From Bacteroidaceae bacterium (GTDB taxonomy: Bacteria; Bacteroidota; Bacteroidia; Bacteroidales; Bacteroidaceae), in contig JAFWPH010000016.1 in the NCBI GenBank assembly GCA_017509605.1, positions 82,714 through 146,713 on the forward strand: a stretch of DNA of 64,000 nt, given 5' to 3'. Within the stretch, counting starts at the first letter, position 1, and each line of letters starts with the position of its first letter. The translations under genes were made by a program, and so were the position numbers. The notes beneath the pieces are model-generated. The model was given only the letters and a program-made list of their open reading frames with translations, ran no database searches and was not told where the DNA came from. This document shows positions 34,485 through 42,917 of this stretch, piece by piece.

Positions 34485-35677
34485 AGTTTGTTGTCATTGG
34501 CATATCGGATTCGCCAAACCCTTTCTTCTCGCCTGAAGTGAAGGAAATCATCAAAAACGGGAAGGTGTTTTCCGGAGGTAAACGCCACCATGAGATTGTG
34601 GCCTCATTGTTGCCAGTCGATGCCCAGTGGATAGATATCACGGCGCCATTGGATGCCGTCTTTAAGCAATACACAGCCCCTGTGATCATCGTCTTTGCCA
34701 GTGGAGACCCGCTGTTCTTTGGCTTTGCCAACACCATCAGGCGGGAGATGCCCGAGGCAGAGATAGTCCTTTTTCCTACGTTCAACTCTTTACAGATGTT
34801 GGCTCATCGGTTGGTGATGCCCTATCACAACATGAGAATCGTGTCACTGACTGGTCGTCCTTGGCATGAATTCGACAGGGCGCTGATGGAAAGAGCGGAG
34901 AAGATAGGTGTACTGACAGACCGCGAGCACACACCCGCCGCCATCGCCCAGCGGATGTTGGATTACGGATACGTTCATTATGCTATGTACGTTGGCGAGC
35001 ATTTGGGTAATCCTCAAAAGGAGTATGTCTGCTTCCTCACTCTGAAAGAAGCGGCACAGCACGACTTCAGTATTCCCAACTGTTTGATTCTCACTTCTCA
35101 ACAATCACCTCTCACTTCTACTTTTGGTATTCCCGATGCTGATTTCATGTTACTCGATGGCCGTGAGAAGATGATTACCAAGATGCCCATCCGTTTGCTC
35201 ACACTCCAAGCCCTCGAACTGCCCAAGAGGCAAGTCTTCTGGGATATAGGTTTCTGTACGGGGAGCGTTTCGATAGAAGCCCGTTTGCAATTCCCCCATT
35301 TGCGTGTTTGCGCTTTCGAGATTCGTCCTGAGTGTGAAAGCATCATCCAGGAGAATGCCCGTCGTTTTGGCGTCCCGGGGATAGATGTGCATATTGGTGA
35401 TTTCCTTGAAACAGACATCGACTCGTTGCCTCGTCCTGATGCCGTGTTCATCGGTGGACATGGAGGCCATCTCAAGGAAATCATGGAGAAAGTGCTGTCT
35501 GTTTTGACTGATGACGGTGTCATCGTGTTCAATAGTGTTACCTCGCCGAAAGTCCACACAGACAGCCGTCTTTTGTGGAATGAGGCATGCATGGCTTTTG
35601 GGCTGAGACAGGATGCTCCACTACGTTTGCAAATCAATGACTATAATCCTATAGAGATATTAAGATGCAGAAGATAG
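34481..35677 (+). CDS. CbiE-CbiT fusion: cobalt-precorrin C5/C15-methyltransferase and decarboxylase (CobL type)
   Basis: The 398-residue protein joins CbiE (residues 1-205; GISDSPNPFFSPEVKEII, FSGGKRHHEI, IVFASGDPLFFGFANTI) and CbiT (from about 225; FWDIGFCTGSVSIEA is the S-adenosylmethionine loop, and DAVFIGGHGGHLKEIMEKV follows). Together they methylate C5 and C15 and decarboxylate the acetate chain at C12. This fusion, called CobL in aerobic producers, is common. It overlaps the upstream stop by four bases and the downstream start by 13. The loop has FCTGS instead of the usual GAGTGS, a mild variation. Confidence 0.92.
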   Translation: MKFVVIGISDSPNPFFSPEVKEIIKNGKVFSGGKRHHEIVASLLPVDAQWIDITAPLDAVFKQYTAPVIIVFASGDPLFFGFANTIRREMPEAEIVLFPTFNSLQMLAHRLVMPYHNMRIVSLTGRPWHEFDRALMERAEKIGVLTDREHTPAAIAQRMLDYGYVHYAMYVGEHLGNPQKEYVCFLTLKEAAQHDFSIPNCLILTSQQSPLTSTFGIPDADFMLLDGREKMITKMPIRLLTLQALELPKRQVFWDIGFCTGSVSIEARLQFPHLRVCAFEIRPECESIIQENARRFGVPGIDVHIGDFLETDIDSLPRPDAVFIGGHGGHLKEIMEKVLSVLTDDGVIVFNSVTSPKVHTDSRLLWNEACMAFGLRQDAPLRLQINDYNPIEILRCRR

Positions 35678-37440
35678 CCATCATACAAATCAGTAAGGAA
35701 GGAGAAAGAATCGCCTCGATGTTGCAGCGTGAGTTTCGTGCCACACAGCTTACTCGCATGGAGGTGGGTCGCCAGTGGAACGATTTCGACGCATTCATCT
35801 TCATAGGTGCTATGGGCATCTGTGTCCGTACCATCGCTCCTTTTATCAAGGACAAGCATGAAGACCCGGCTGTGGTCTGTGTCGATAGTCTTGGACTCCA
35901 TGTCATCTCAGTGCTGAGCGGACATGTCGGCGGAGCCAACGACTTGACGCATGCTGTCAGCGGTGTCATCGGTGCTCGTGAGGTCATCACGACCCAAAGC
36001 GACAATGCTGGGCTGTGGGCGCTCGACACGCTAACCCAGAAGTTCAATTGGGTGCTTGATAATGACGAGCGGCTCAATGACTGCATCTTTGCTTTTGTCA
36101 ACCGCCAACCTACGGCCTTGCTCTTGAAAGTACATGATGAGGGAACAGACTATCTGGAACGCACATTGCCAGAGCATGTCAAATTGGTGAACAGTATTGA
36201 TGAGGTGGACGAGAACTACTTCAAACTCTATATCATTGTATCGCCATTCAATGAGGTCGTGGCCGGCAGTATCCCCACACTTCACTATATTCCGCTTGTG
36301 GCTACCATTGGTTTTGGTCTTGCACATCAGGCCGAACCAGCCGATGTCATTTACAATGAGATAGAGCAAGCCATCATGGAACGGGATATTTTTCCTTGTG
36401 CGAAGCAGTGGTGCACCATTGATGTGAAGGCGAATGAACCGTTCATCAAGATATTGCAAGAGCAGGGTGAGACGGTACGCTTTTTCACGGCAGACGAACT
36501 GGCTTCGGTTGAGGTGCCCAATCCGAGTCCCACAGTCGAGAAACACGTCGGTACGCCTTCCGTTTGCGAGGCGGCGGCCATCCTTGGCTCAAATCACGGC
36601 AAGCTGCTCATCCCCAAATTGAAAGGCAAGAACTGGACGGCGGCGCTTGCCATCGACTACCAGCACATAAGCGGGCAGCATGGACATATCGAGATTGTCG
36701 GTGCCGGTCCAGGTGACCCGGACTTGGTTTCAGTACGGGGTCGTAAGATGCTGGAGAAGGCAGACCTGATCCTCTATGCCGGTTCATTGGTGCCGAAAGC
36801 CTTGACGGAATGCCATAAGCCTGGGGCTGTGGTCCGCAGCAGTGCAGGCATGAATCTTGAGGAGCAATGCGCGCTGATGAAGGAGCATTACGACAAAGGG
36901 CATTTCATCGTGCGTTTGCATACGGGCGACCCTTGTATCTTCGGTGCCATTCAGGAACAGATGGCTTTTTTCGACCAAAACGGCATGTCGTATCATATCA
37001 CACCAGGTATCTCTTCTTTCCTTGCCGCCGCCGCTGAACTGCGCAGCCAGTTCACCATCCCAGAGCGCACGCAGACGATTATCCTGACACGAGGTGAAGG
37101 ACGTACGCCCATGCCAGAGAAAGAGCAGTTGCACCTGTTGGCCAGAAGCCAAAGCACGATGTGCATCTTCCTCTCTGCCGCCATTGTGGATGATGTGCAG
37201 CGTGAGTTGTTGCAGGAATACCCCGAAGATACTCCCGTGGCCGCTTGTTATCATTTGACTTGGCCTGACCAACATATATACCGCGGACAACTGAAAGACC
37301 TGGCAAAGATAGTGCACGACAACCACCTTACGCTCACCACGATGATTGTCGTGGGTGAGGCCATCGACAACCGACAAGGACTCTCGGAGCTCTATAACAA
37401 ACATTTCACCCATCTTTTCAGGCAAGGCGACGATTCATGA
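35665..37440 (+). CDS. CbiG-CbiF fusion: cobalt-precorrin-5A hydrolase / cobalt-precorrin-4 C11-methyltransferase
   Basis: The 591-residue protein joins CbiG (residues 1-325; FIFIGAMGICVRTIAPFIKDK near 50, SLGLHVISVLSGHVGGANDLTH near 75-97, and the C-terminal part with IGFGLAHQAEPADVIYNEIEQA) to CbiF/CobM (from about 335; EIVGAGPGDPDLVSVRGRKML, ILYAGSLVPKAL, LHTGDPCIFGAIQEQMAFF, TPGISSFLAAAAELRSQFT). CbiF methylates C11 and CbiG then opens the lactone and releases acetaldehyde. Because they act one after the other, the fusion could channel an unstable intermediate. CbiG marks the anaerobic route. The stop overlaps the next start by four bases. Confidence 0.93.
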   Translation: MQKIAIIQISKEGERIASMLQREFRATQLTRMEVGRQWNDFDAFIFIGAMGICVRTIAPFIKDKHEDPAVVCVDSLGLHVISVLSGHVGGANDLTHAVSGVIGAREVITTQSDNAGLWALDTLTQKFNWVLDNDERLNDCIFAFVNRQPTALLLKVHDEGTDYLERTLPEHVKLVNSIDEVDENYFKLYIIVSPFNEVVAGSIPTLHYIPLVATIGFGLAHQAEPADVIYNEIEQAIMERDIFPCAKQWCTIDVKANEPFIKILQEQGETVRFFTADELASVEVPNPSPTVEKHVGTPSVCEAAAILGSNHGKLLIPKLKGKNWTAALAIDYQHISGQHGHIEIVGAGPGDPDLVSVRGRKMLEKADLILYAGSLVPKALTECHKPGAVVRSSAGMNLEEQCALMKEHYDKGHFIVRLHTGDPCIFGAIQEQMAFFDQNGMSYHITPGISSFLAAAAELRSQFTIPERTQTIILTRGEGRTPMPEKEQLHLLARSQSTMCIFLSAAIVDDVQRELLQEYPEDTPVAACYHLTWPDQHIYRGQLKDLAKIVHDNHLTLTTMIVVGEAIDNRQGLSELYNKHFTHLFRQGDDS

Positions 37441-39203
37441 TACTGGTATTCGGAGGAACGACGGAAGGTCGCAGGGCTGTTGAAGCGCTCGAGGAAGCAG
37501 GTTCTCCATATTATTACTCCACACACGGCGACAATCAACATGTGGAACTGGTGAACGGCACCCATCTCATAGGTGGCATGGACGTGGAGCAGATGATGGC
37601 ATGCTGCCGAGAGCGCGGCATCCGGCTGATTGTCGATGCTGCTCATCCTTTTGCAGAGGATTTGCATCACCATCTTCTCCTCGTTGCAGAACAGCTTCAT
37701 CTTCCCGTCATTCGCTACGACCGTATTTATCCGCCACATACTGACGACCTCATCTGGTGTAAAGACTATAATGATGCCCTGCGTATGTTGGAGGGGCATC
37801 AGGTGTCGCGGCTCCTGGCGCTCACAGGTGTGAAAACCATTAGGAAACTCCGCCCATATTGGGAAAAGCATGAGAACTGCTGGTTCAGGATACTCAGCCG
37901 TCCTGCCTCCCAGACAATTGCTCGTCAGGAGGGTTTCCCAGTAGAGCGATTGGTCTATTATGAATCTGACGATACCCATGTACTTATCAACGACTTGCAT
38001 CCACAGGCTATCTTGACGAAGGAGAGCGGGCTGAGCGGAGGTTTTTCAGAAAAGGTGGATGCTGCGCGAAAGGCAGGCGTCAAGGTGTTTGTGATAGAGC
38101 GCCCGGCATATCCCCCTCAATCATTGGATTTACATCCTGTACAGATAGAATATGTCAACGGTCCTCATGGTTTGCGCAGGGCTGTTGAACATCTTTTGCC
38201 AGAATTCTATCCTTTGCACAGTGGTTTGACAACCGGTACTTGTGCCACTGCCGCTGCTGTGGCGGCAACTTGTCGGTTGTTCGAGGGCGGAACGCCTGCA
38301 GAAGTGCCAGTGATACTTCCTGATGGAGAGACCATCCATGTACCCGTGACTTATGGTGATGACTATGCCTCTTGTGTAAAAGAAGCCGGTGACGACCCCG
38401 ACATCACTGACGGGGTGGAAATCAGGGCGAGTGTCTGCCAAAGCGACCAGTTTGAAATCGTGGGCGGAGAGGGCGTGGGTACGATCACAGTCCCAGGCTT
38501 CGACTATCCTCCAGGCTCACCAGCCATCAACAAGGCACCACGCGAGATGATGCGTCAGAATATCAGGGAGAACGTGAGGATTGTCATCAGCGTCCCCAAA
38601 GGAGCCGACATCGCCAGAAAGACTTTCAATCCCCGTTTGGGTATCGAGGGAGGTATCAGCATTATCGGTGTCTCAGGTATAGTGAAACCTTTCTCCGAAG
38701 AGGCTTTTATCGACTCCATCAGGAAATGCCTGATGATAGCTAAGGCAAGTGGAGCGCAACGAGTGGTCATCAACAGCGGTGCCAAAAGCGAACGTTTTGT
38801 CAAGACACGCTATCCTGACTTGCCCAATCAGGCTTTTGTGGAATACGGAAACTACATCGGCGAGACCTTGAAAATGGCTGACGAACTCGGCATTCAGGCT
38901 GTCACCCTCGGGGTAATGCTGGGCAAGGCAGTAAAACTCGCTGCAGGGCATCTCGACACGCACAGCCGAAAGACCACGATGGACCTCGACTTCATTCGCC
39001 AGATGCTGGAGGAATCAGGCATTACCATTGATATCGGAAAACTTACCCTGGCCCGAGAACTCTGGGAAAGGATCCCTTCCCACCAACTCGATGCTTTTGC
39101 CCGCACCGTCATTTGCCATTGTGAGGAACATTGCCGTCCATTGCTCCCAAACGGCGAACTCACCATTCTGCTCATCGACGATAACGGGAAGATTTACCCA
39201 TAG
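37437..39203 (+). CDS. CbiJ-CbiD fusion: cobalt-precorrin-6A reductase / cobalt-precorrin-5B C1-methyltransferase
   Basis: The 588-residue protein joins a CbiJ/CobK reductase (residues 1-250; MILVFGGTTEGRRAVEALEE, DAAHPFAEDLHHHLL, ERPAYPPQS) to CbiD (from about 258; HSGLTTGTCATAAAVAA, PGFDYPPGSPAINKAPREMM, GGISIIGVSGIVKPFSEEAF, IAKASGAQRVVINSGAKSE). CbiD methylates C1 and CbiJ then reduces the ring with a nicotinamide cofactor, so this too joins consecutive steps. CbiD is specific to the anaerobic pathway. The stop lies 11 bases from the stop of the convergent btuC gene, so neither has room for a separate terminator. Confidence 0.93.
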   Translation: MILVFGGTTEGRRAVEALEEAGSPYYYSTHGDNQHVELVNGTHLIGGMDVEQMMACCRERGIRLIVDAAHPFAEDLHHHLLLVAEQLHLPVIRYDRIYPPHTDDLIWCKDYNDALRMLEGHQVSRLLALTGVKTIRKLRPYWEKHENCWFRILSRPASQTIARQEGFPVERLVYYESDDTHVLINDLHPQAILTKESGLSGGFSEKVDAARKAGVKVFVIERPAYPPQSLDLHPVQIEYVNGPHGLRRAVEHLLPEFYPLHSGLTTGTCATAAAVAATCRLFEGGTPAEVPVILPDGETIHVPVTYGDDYASCVKEAGDDPDITDGVEIRASVCQSDQFEIVGGEGVGTITVPGFDYPPGSPAINKAPREMMRQNIRENVRIVISVPKGADIARKTFNPRLGIEGGISIIGVSGIVKPFSEEAFIDSIRKCLMIAKASGAQRVVINSGAKSERFVKTRYPDLPNQAFVEYGNYIGETLKMADELGIQAVTLGVMLGKAVKLAAGHLDTHSRKTTMDLDFIRQMLEESGITIDIGKLTLARELWERIPSHQLDAFARTVICHCEEHCRPLLPNGELTILLIDDNGKIYP

Positions 39204-39214
39204 GAAGAAATAGC

Positions 39215-40252
39215 TCATTCACCCATTTCGTCTTTGCGTCGGCCGAAAAGGACAGCGGCGATAACGGGAGCGCCTATCAAGGCGGTGACGGAGTTGACGG
39301 GCAATGCGCCTTCGAAACCCGGCAGGCGGGCGATGAGGTTGCAGAATAAGGCGAGGACAGCTCCGCAAAGGGCTGTGGCAGGCATCAGAATGCGATGGTC
39401 TGCTGTGCGGAAGATAGCCCGGGCCAGATGGGGAACGGCCAGGCCGATGAACATAATCGGTCCGCAATAGGCAGTGACGACCGCTACCAGAATACCGGAA
39501 GAAATAATGATCAACATGCGGCTACGACGGATATTCAAACCCAGGTTTTCCGCATAACGGTCACCAAGGAGCAAGATATTCATCGGTTTTACCAATAGAA
39601 AAGCCAAAGGTAGCAACACACACATTATAATGACAAACAATACCATCTCATCACCTGAAACACGTGAGAAAGATCCTAATCCCCAAACGACAAAAGCCTT
39701 GACGTCCTCCTCGGGCGACAGGAATTTCAGCACACCGATAATGGCGTTGGTCATATAGCCGATCATCACACCGATGATCAGCAGGGTGACGTTGCCCTTC
39801 ACCTGCTGGGATATCCATAGGATGAGCATCATCACTGCCAATGCGCCTACGATGGCGGCAACACTGATGGCCGCGTCACCAAGGTAGCCCAGGCGCGAGA
39901 GTGCGACACCGCCAAGACGCCCCGACAGCAAGACCACCAAGGCAACACCAAGCGCTGAGCCATTGCTGATGCCAAGTACCGAAGGACCTGCTAACGGATT
40001 GCGGAAGACGGTCTGCATTTGAAGACCGCTGACTGCAAGGCCTGCGCCGGCGACGATAGCCGTCAATGCCTGTGGAAGACGACTGCTATAGATGATGTTT
40101 GTCCAGATTTCATTTGCGTCATTCCCCAACAGAATCCGGCAAACATCTAACATAGGAATGCTTACCGAACCAATGAGCAGATTGATGACCAACAGTAAGA
40201 GGATTCCTATGATAAGGACAAACATCAGGGATATAGCGCGTCGTGTTTTCAT
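39215..40252 (-). CDS. btuC: vitamin B12 / corrinoid ABC transporter permease (FecCD family)
   Basis: The 345-residue inner-membrane protein has about ten hydrophobic helices and FecCD signatures (PQALTAIVAGAGLAVSGLQMQ near residues 59-79, RNPLAGPSVLGISNGSALG near 83-101, YCGPIMFIGLAVPHLAR near 262-278). With the BtuF-like protein whose stop overlaps its start by four bases, and inside a cobalamin locus, it should move corrinoid from periplasm to cytoplasm. The ATPase (BtuD) that must complete the transporter is not adjacent: the next gene is the convergent CbiJ-CbiD. It could also be a siderophore or heme permease, but context favours B12. Confidence 0.85.
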   Translation of the reverse strand: MKTRRAISLMFVLIIGILLLLVINLLIGSVSIPMLDVCRILLGNDANEIWTNIIYSSRLPQALTAIVAGAGLAVSGLQMQTVFRNPLAGPSVLGISNGSALGVALVVLLSGRLGGVALSRLGYLGDAAISVAAIVGALAVMMLILWISQQVKGNVTLLIIGVMIGYMTNAIIGVLKFLSPEEDVKAFVVWGLGSFSRVSGDEMVLFVIIMCVLLPLAFLLVKPMNILLLGDRYAENLGLNIRRSRMLIIISSGILVAVVTAYCGPIMFIGLAVPHLARAIFRTADHRILMPATALCGAVLALFCNLIARLPGFEGALPVNSVTALIGAPVIAAVLFGRRKDEMGE

Positions 40253-41361
40253 TTCAAGAGCTTGTAATAAGTGGCTTGATAACCAGAATCAACGAGTTCG
40301 GGATGAAAGATAGCCACAAAGTCCTTGAGCAGGATGTCGGGCTGTACAGGCGACATCTCGTAGTAGGCCTGCTTCTTCATATTACAGTAGATGACTTTGC
40401 GTTCCTTGAAAGCTTGGAAAAGTTCATTACGAGGCTCCGAGGATTTCAGCGCCTCATAACTGAAATCACCGGGGAAACTGTTCAGAATGCGCCAGTAGTC
40501 GGCCTTGGCGGCAAGTGCGTACATTGTTTCGAATTCCAGGTTCTCGCCAGCCGTCTCTTCGTCATCGAGCACATAGTCGGCACCTGCGTCACGGAAAATC
40601 TGTGCCAGATAGTTCTTTCCGCCCACAGCATGCCACGTGCCGCTGTGCATCTCCCCACTGAACACGGTTGGACGTTTCTCGCTTTTAGAGGCCAGAGACT
40701 TGATGGCGTTATAGCGCTCTTCTATACCGTCGAAGATGTCTTGGGCTTCCTGTTCTTTGCCTATGAACATACCTACGAACTTGATCCACTCTGCTTGCCC
40801 TAAAGGGTCGAGTTCCTTGTAGCCGAGATGTGGCACCAGTGTGATTCCTGTTTCCTTGATGGGTTCATAACCACCTCGTTTGAAGGGTGAGATAAAGATG
40901 ATGTCGGGATGGGCGGCAAGCACCATCTCAGGGTCGAAATTGCCCTCCATACCAATCTTCACGATGCGTCCGTCCTTCACCCGTTGCAGAATATCCTTGT
41001 TGAAGAGATTCTTTGTGCCGGTCAGTCCTTTCACCACGTCATGGGCATCGAGGACCGTGAAGTTCGACAGCTGGAGCGAGGTCATGCAAATGGTGCGCTT
41101 AATGGGCACACGAACCTTGGTATAACCGTTAGGAACCACAACGTCATCAGCGTGTACCAAAGCGAAGTGGTCGTTCTTGCCCACATCCACCAGACGGATG
41201 CCGGCAGAATCGCGCACGCTGAACCCCGTGGCATATTTGATGTCGATAGTGACCAAGGAATCATTTGTAACACTGTCACCTGTTCCTCGAGGTTTGTTGT
41301 TTCTCCCGGAACAAGCGCAGATTAAAACGGCAACAACCAAAGAAAAGGCAATTTTCTTCAT
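40249..41361 (-). CDS. btuF: periplasmic corrinoid-binding lipoprotein (BtuF-like)
   Basis: The 370-residue protein has a lipoprotein-like signal (MKKIAFSLVVAVLICAC, lipid cysteine C17) and a type III periplasmic-binding fold: VRVPIKRTICMTSLQLSNFTVLDAHDVVKGLTG in the first lobe, MVLAAHPDIIFISPFKRGGYEPI near 165-187, and SGEMHSGTWHAVGGKNYLAQIFRDAGADYV near 253-282. The sequence after the cysteine (SGRNNK) has no acidic export signal, which fits the periplasmic side of the outer membrane or the inner membrane. It forms a two-gene minus-strand unit with btuC. The ligand is inferred from position among cobalamin genes. Confidence 0.85.
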   Translation of the reverse strand: MKKIAFSLVVAVLICACSGRNNKPRGTGDSVTNDSLVTIDIKYATGFSVRDSAGIRLVDVGKNDHFALVHADDVVVPNGYTKVRVPIKRTICMTSLQLSNFTVLDAHDVVKGLTGTKNLFNKDILQRVKDGRIVKIGMEGNFDPEMVLAAHPDIIFISPFKRGGYEPIKETGITLVPHLGYKELDPLGQAEWIKFVGMFIGKEQEAQDIFDGIEERYNAIKSLASKSEKRPTVFSGEMHSGTWHAVGGKNYLAQIFRDAGADYVLDDEETAGENLEFETMYALAAKADYWRILNSFPGDFSYEALKSSEPRNELFQAFKERKVIYCNMKKQAYYEMSPVQPDILLKDFVAIFHPELVDSGYQATYYKLLK

Positions 41362-41389
41362 TTATTCATCATTATTTCGTTTCACTCTG

Positions 41390-41418
41390 CAAAGTTACAA
41401 ATTCATTTTGTACTTTTG
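41390..41418. promoter_or_regulatory. divergent -7 boxes between btuF and cobS
   Basis: TAACTTTG on the minus strand (41390-41397) and TACTTTTG on the plus strand (41411-41418) match TAnnTTTG within a 74-base divergent gap. The plus box leaves about 11 bases of 5' UTR before cobS. Neither has a good -33 TTG. Confidence 0.5.
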
Positions 41419-41435
41419 CATTCAAATTGTGAAAT

Positions 41436-42212
41436 ATGCAAACAAACATCGACCAGACGAAGTGGTATGACCGGATTTGGGCCTCGTATATATTCTTTAC
41501 ACGGCTGCCCTTCTGGCGACTGCATCAACCACCCAAGGAGTGCTACAAGACTGTCGTTGAGCACTGGCCACTGACCGGCTGGCTCATCGGAGCGGTGATG
41601 GCGGCAACCCTGTGGCTGGGCAGTTTGTATCTGCCCTATATGGTGGCGGTGCTGATGGCTATTGTGGTGAGGCTGCTGTTGACAGGCGCGCTGCATGAAG
41701 ACGGGCTGGCCGACTTCCTTGACGGGTTTGGTGGTGGCTCCGATAGGGAGCGCATCCTTGCCATTATGAAAGACTCGCACATTGGTACATATGGTGTCAT
41801 TGGACTCATACTTTACGAGATGTTGCTTGCTGCGACGCTCTTCTCCATGACCCCTATCATGGCTGCATTGGCTATTATGGCGGCAACTCCATACGCCAGG
41901 ATGGTGGCTGCGCAACTGGTTATGATGATGCCCTACGCACGCAGGGCGGAGGAGGCCAAGGCGAAGATGGTTTATCGTAAGATGAACTGGCGTGCAAGCA
42001 TCAGCCTTGCCATTCAAGGAATGTTGCCGATGGTGGCATTTCTGTGGATGACCCGTGTTTCTTGGGAAATGGTCATCTTCATCCCCTGCATCGTGATGTA
42101 TTTCCTTTATCTGCTCATCTGGAGAAAGATTCATGGATATACTGGCGACTGCTGTGGAGCGGTTTGTCTTTTGGTAGAGTTGACAGTGTTGATAGTAGTG
42201 TGTGCGCAATGA
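41436..42212 (+). CDS. cobS: adenosylcobinamide-GDP ribazoletransferase (cobalamin synthase)
   Basis: The 258-residue integral membrane protein joins GDP-cobinamide with alpha-ribazole (or its phosphate) in the last step of nucleotide-loop assembly. The acidic motif HEDGLADFLDGFGGGSDRERILAIMKDSHIG near residues 89-119 is the family hallmark, with metal-binding Asp/Glu. About six hydrophobic helices surround it. It overlaps cobU by four bases (ATGA). Its start is well placed behind a -7 box. Confidence 0.94.
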   Translation: MQTNIDQTKWYDRIWASYIFFTRLPFWRLHQPPKECYKTVVEHWPLTGWLIGAVMAATLWLGSLYLPYMVAVLMAIVVRLLLTGALHEDGLADFLDGFGGGSDRERILAIMKDSHIGTYGVIGLILYEMLLAATLFSMTPIMAALAIMAATPYARMVAAQLVMMMPYARRAEEAKAKMVYRKMNWRASISLAIQGMLPMVAFLWMTRVSWEMVIFIPCIVMYFLYLLIWRKIHGYTGDCCGAVCLLVELTVLIVVCAQ

Positions 42213-42739
42213 AAAGAATCATTCTGATTACAGGCGGACAGCGTTCTGGCAAAAGCAGGAAGGCGGAGGAACTGGCGTTGAGCCTCTCTGCAAATCCCGT
42301 GTATATAGCTACCGCTCACATCTGGGACGAGGAGTTCCAGGAGCGTGTGCGCAGGCATCAGGAACGTCGTGGTCCCCAATGGACTAATATAGAAGAGGAA
42401 ATCAATCTGAGCCGTCACGACATGACGGGCAGGGTGGCCGTCATTGACTGTGTGACACTTTGGCTCACCAACTTTTTCTTCACCAATAATTCCGATACCG
42501 ACAAGTCACTTGAATTGGCAAAGGCTGAATTCAACAAGTTCACGGAACACGACGCCACTTATATCTTCGTCACCAACGAGATTGGCAGTGGCGGGGTCAG
42601 CGACAATGCCATCCAGCGTAAATTCACCGACCTCCAAGGTTGGATGAACCAGTATATTGCCTCCAAAGCAGACGAAGTGATACTCATGGTCAGCGGAATA
42701 GAAGTGAAAATAAAGGGGTCTTCTATAAATTGTCTTTGA
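42209..42739 (+). CDS. cobU: adenosylcobinamide kinase / adenosylcobinamide-phosphate guanylyltransferase
   Basis: The 176-residue cytoplasmic enzyme phosphorylates cobinamide and transfers GMP to it. The P-loop GGQRSGKS is at residues 9-16, followed by the CobU signatures VYIATAHIWDEEFQERVRRHQERR (with the histidine that takes GMP) and VTLWLTNFF and FVTNEIGSGGVSDNAIQRKF. I start at the ATG at 42209 that overlaps the cobS stop; the open frame upstream is a shadow of cobS. After it come 178 bases without recognisable features before cobT. Confidence 0.94.
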   Translation: MKRIILITGGQRSGKSRKAEELALSLSANPVYIATAHIWDEEFQERVRRHQERRGPQWTNIEEEINLSRHDMTGRVAVIDCVTLWLTNFFFTNNSDTDKSLELAKAEFNKFTEHDATYIFVTNEIGSGGVSDNAIQRKFTDLQGWMNQYIASKADEVILMVSGIEVKIKGSSINCL

Positions 42740-42917
42740 GGAAATATTGAGGATTCCTTTAGCAGATGGCTGTGCAGAGGGAAGGAGCAATGCAGGCATT
42801 GTGACCGACTGATAAACAGCCAGATGCAATGAAAGACCAATATTTACCAAAGAGTTCATAGTAACCCTATTTTGATTATTCATATCGTAAACGTAGAATT
42901 TATAGAAGGCCCCTAAA

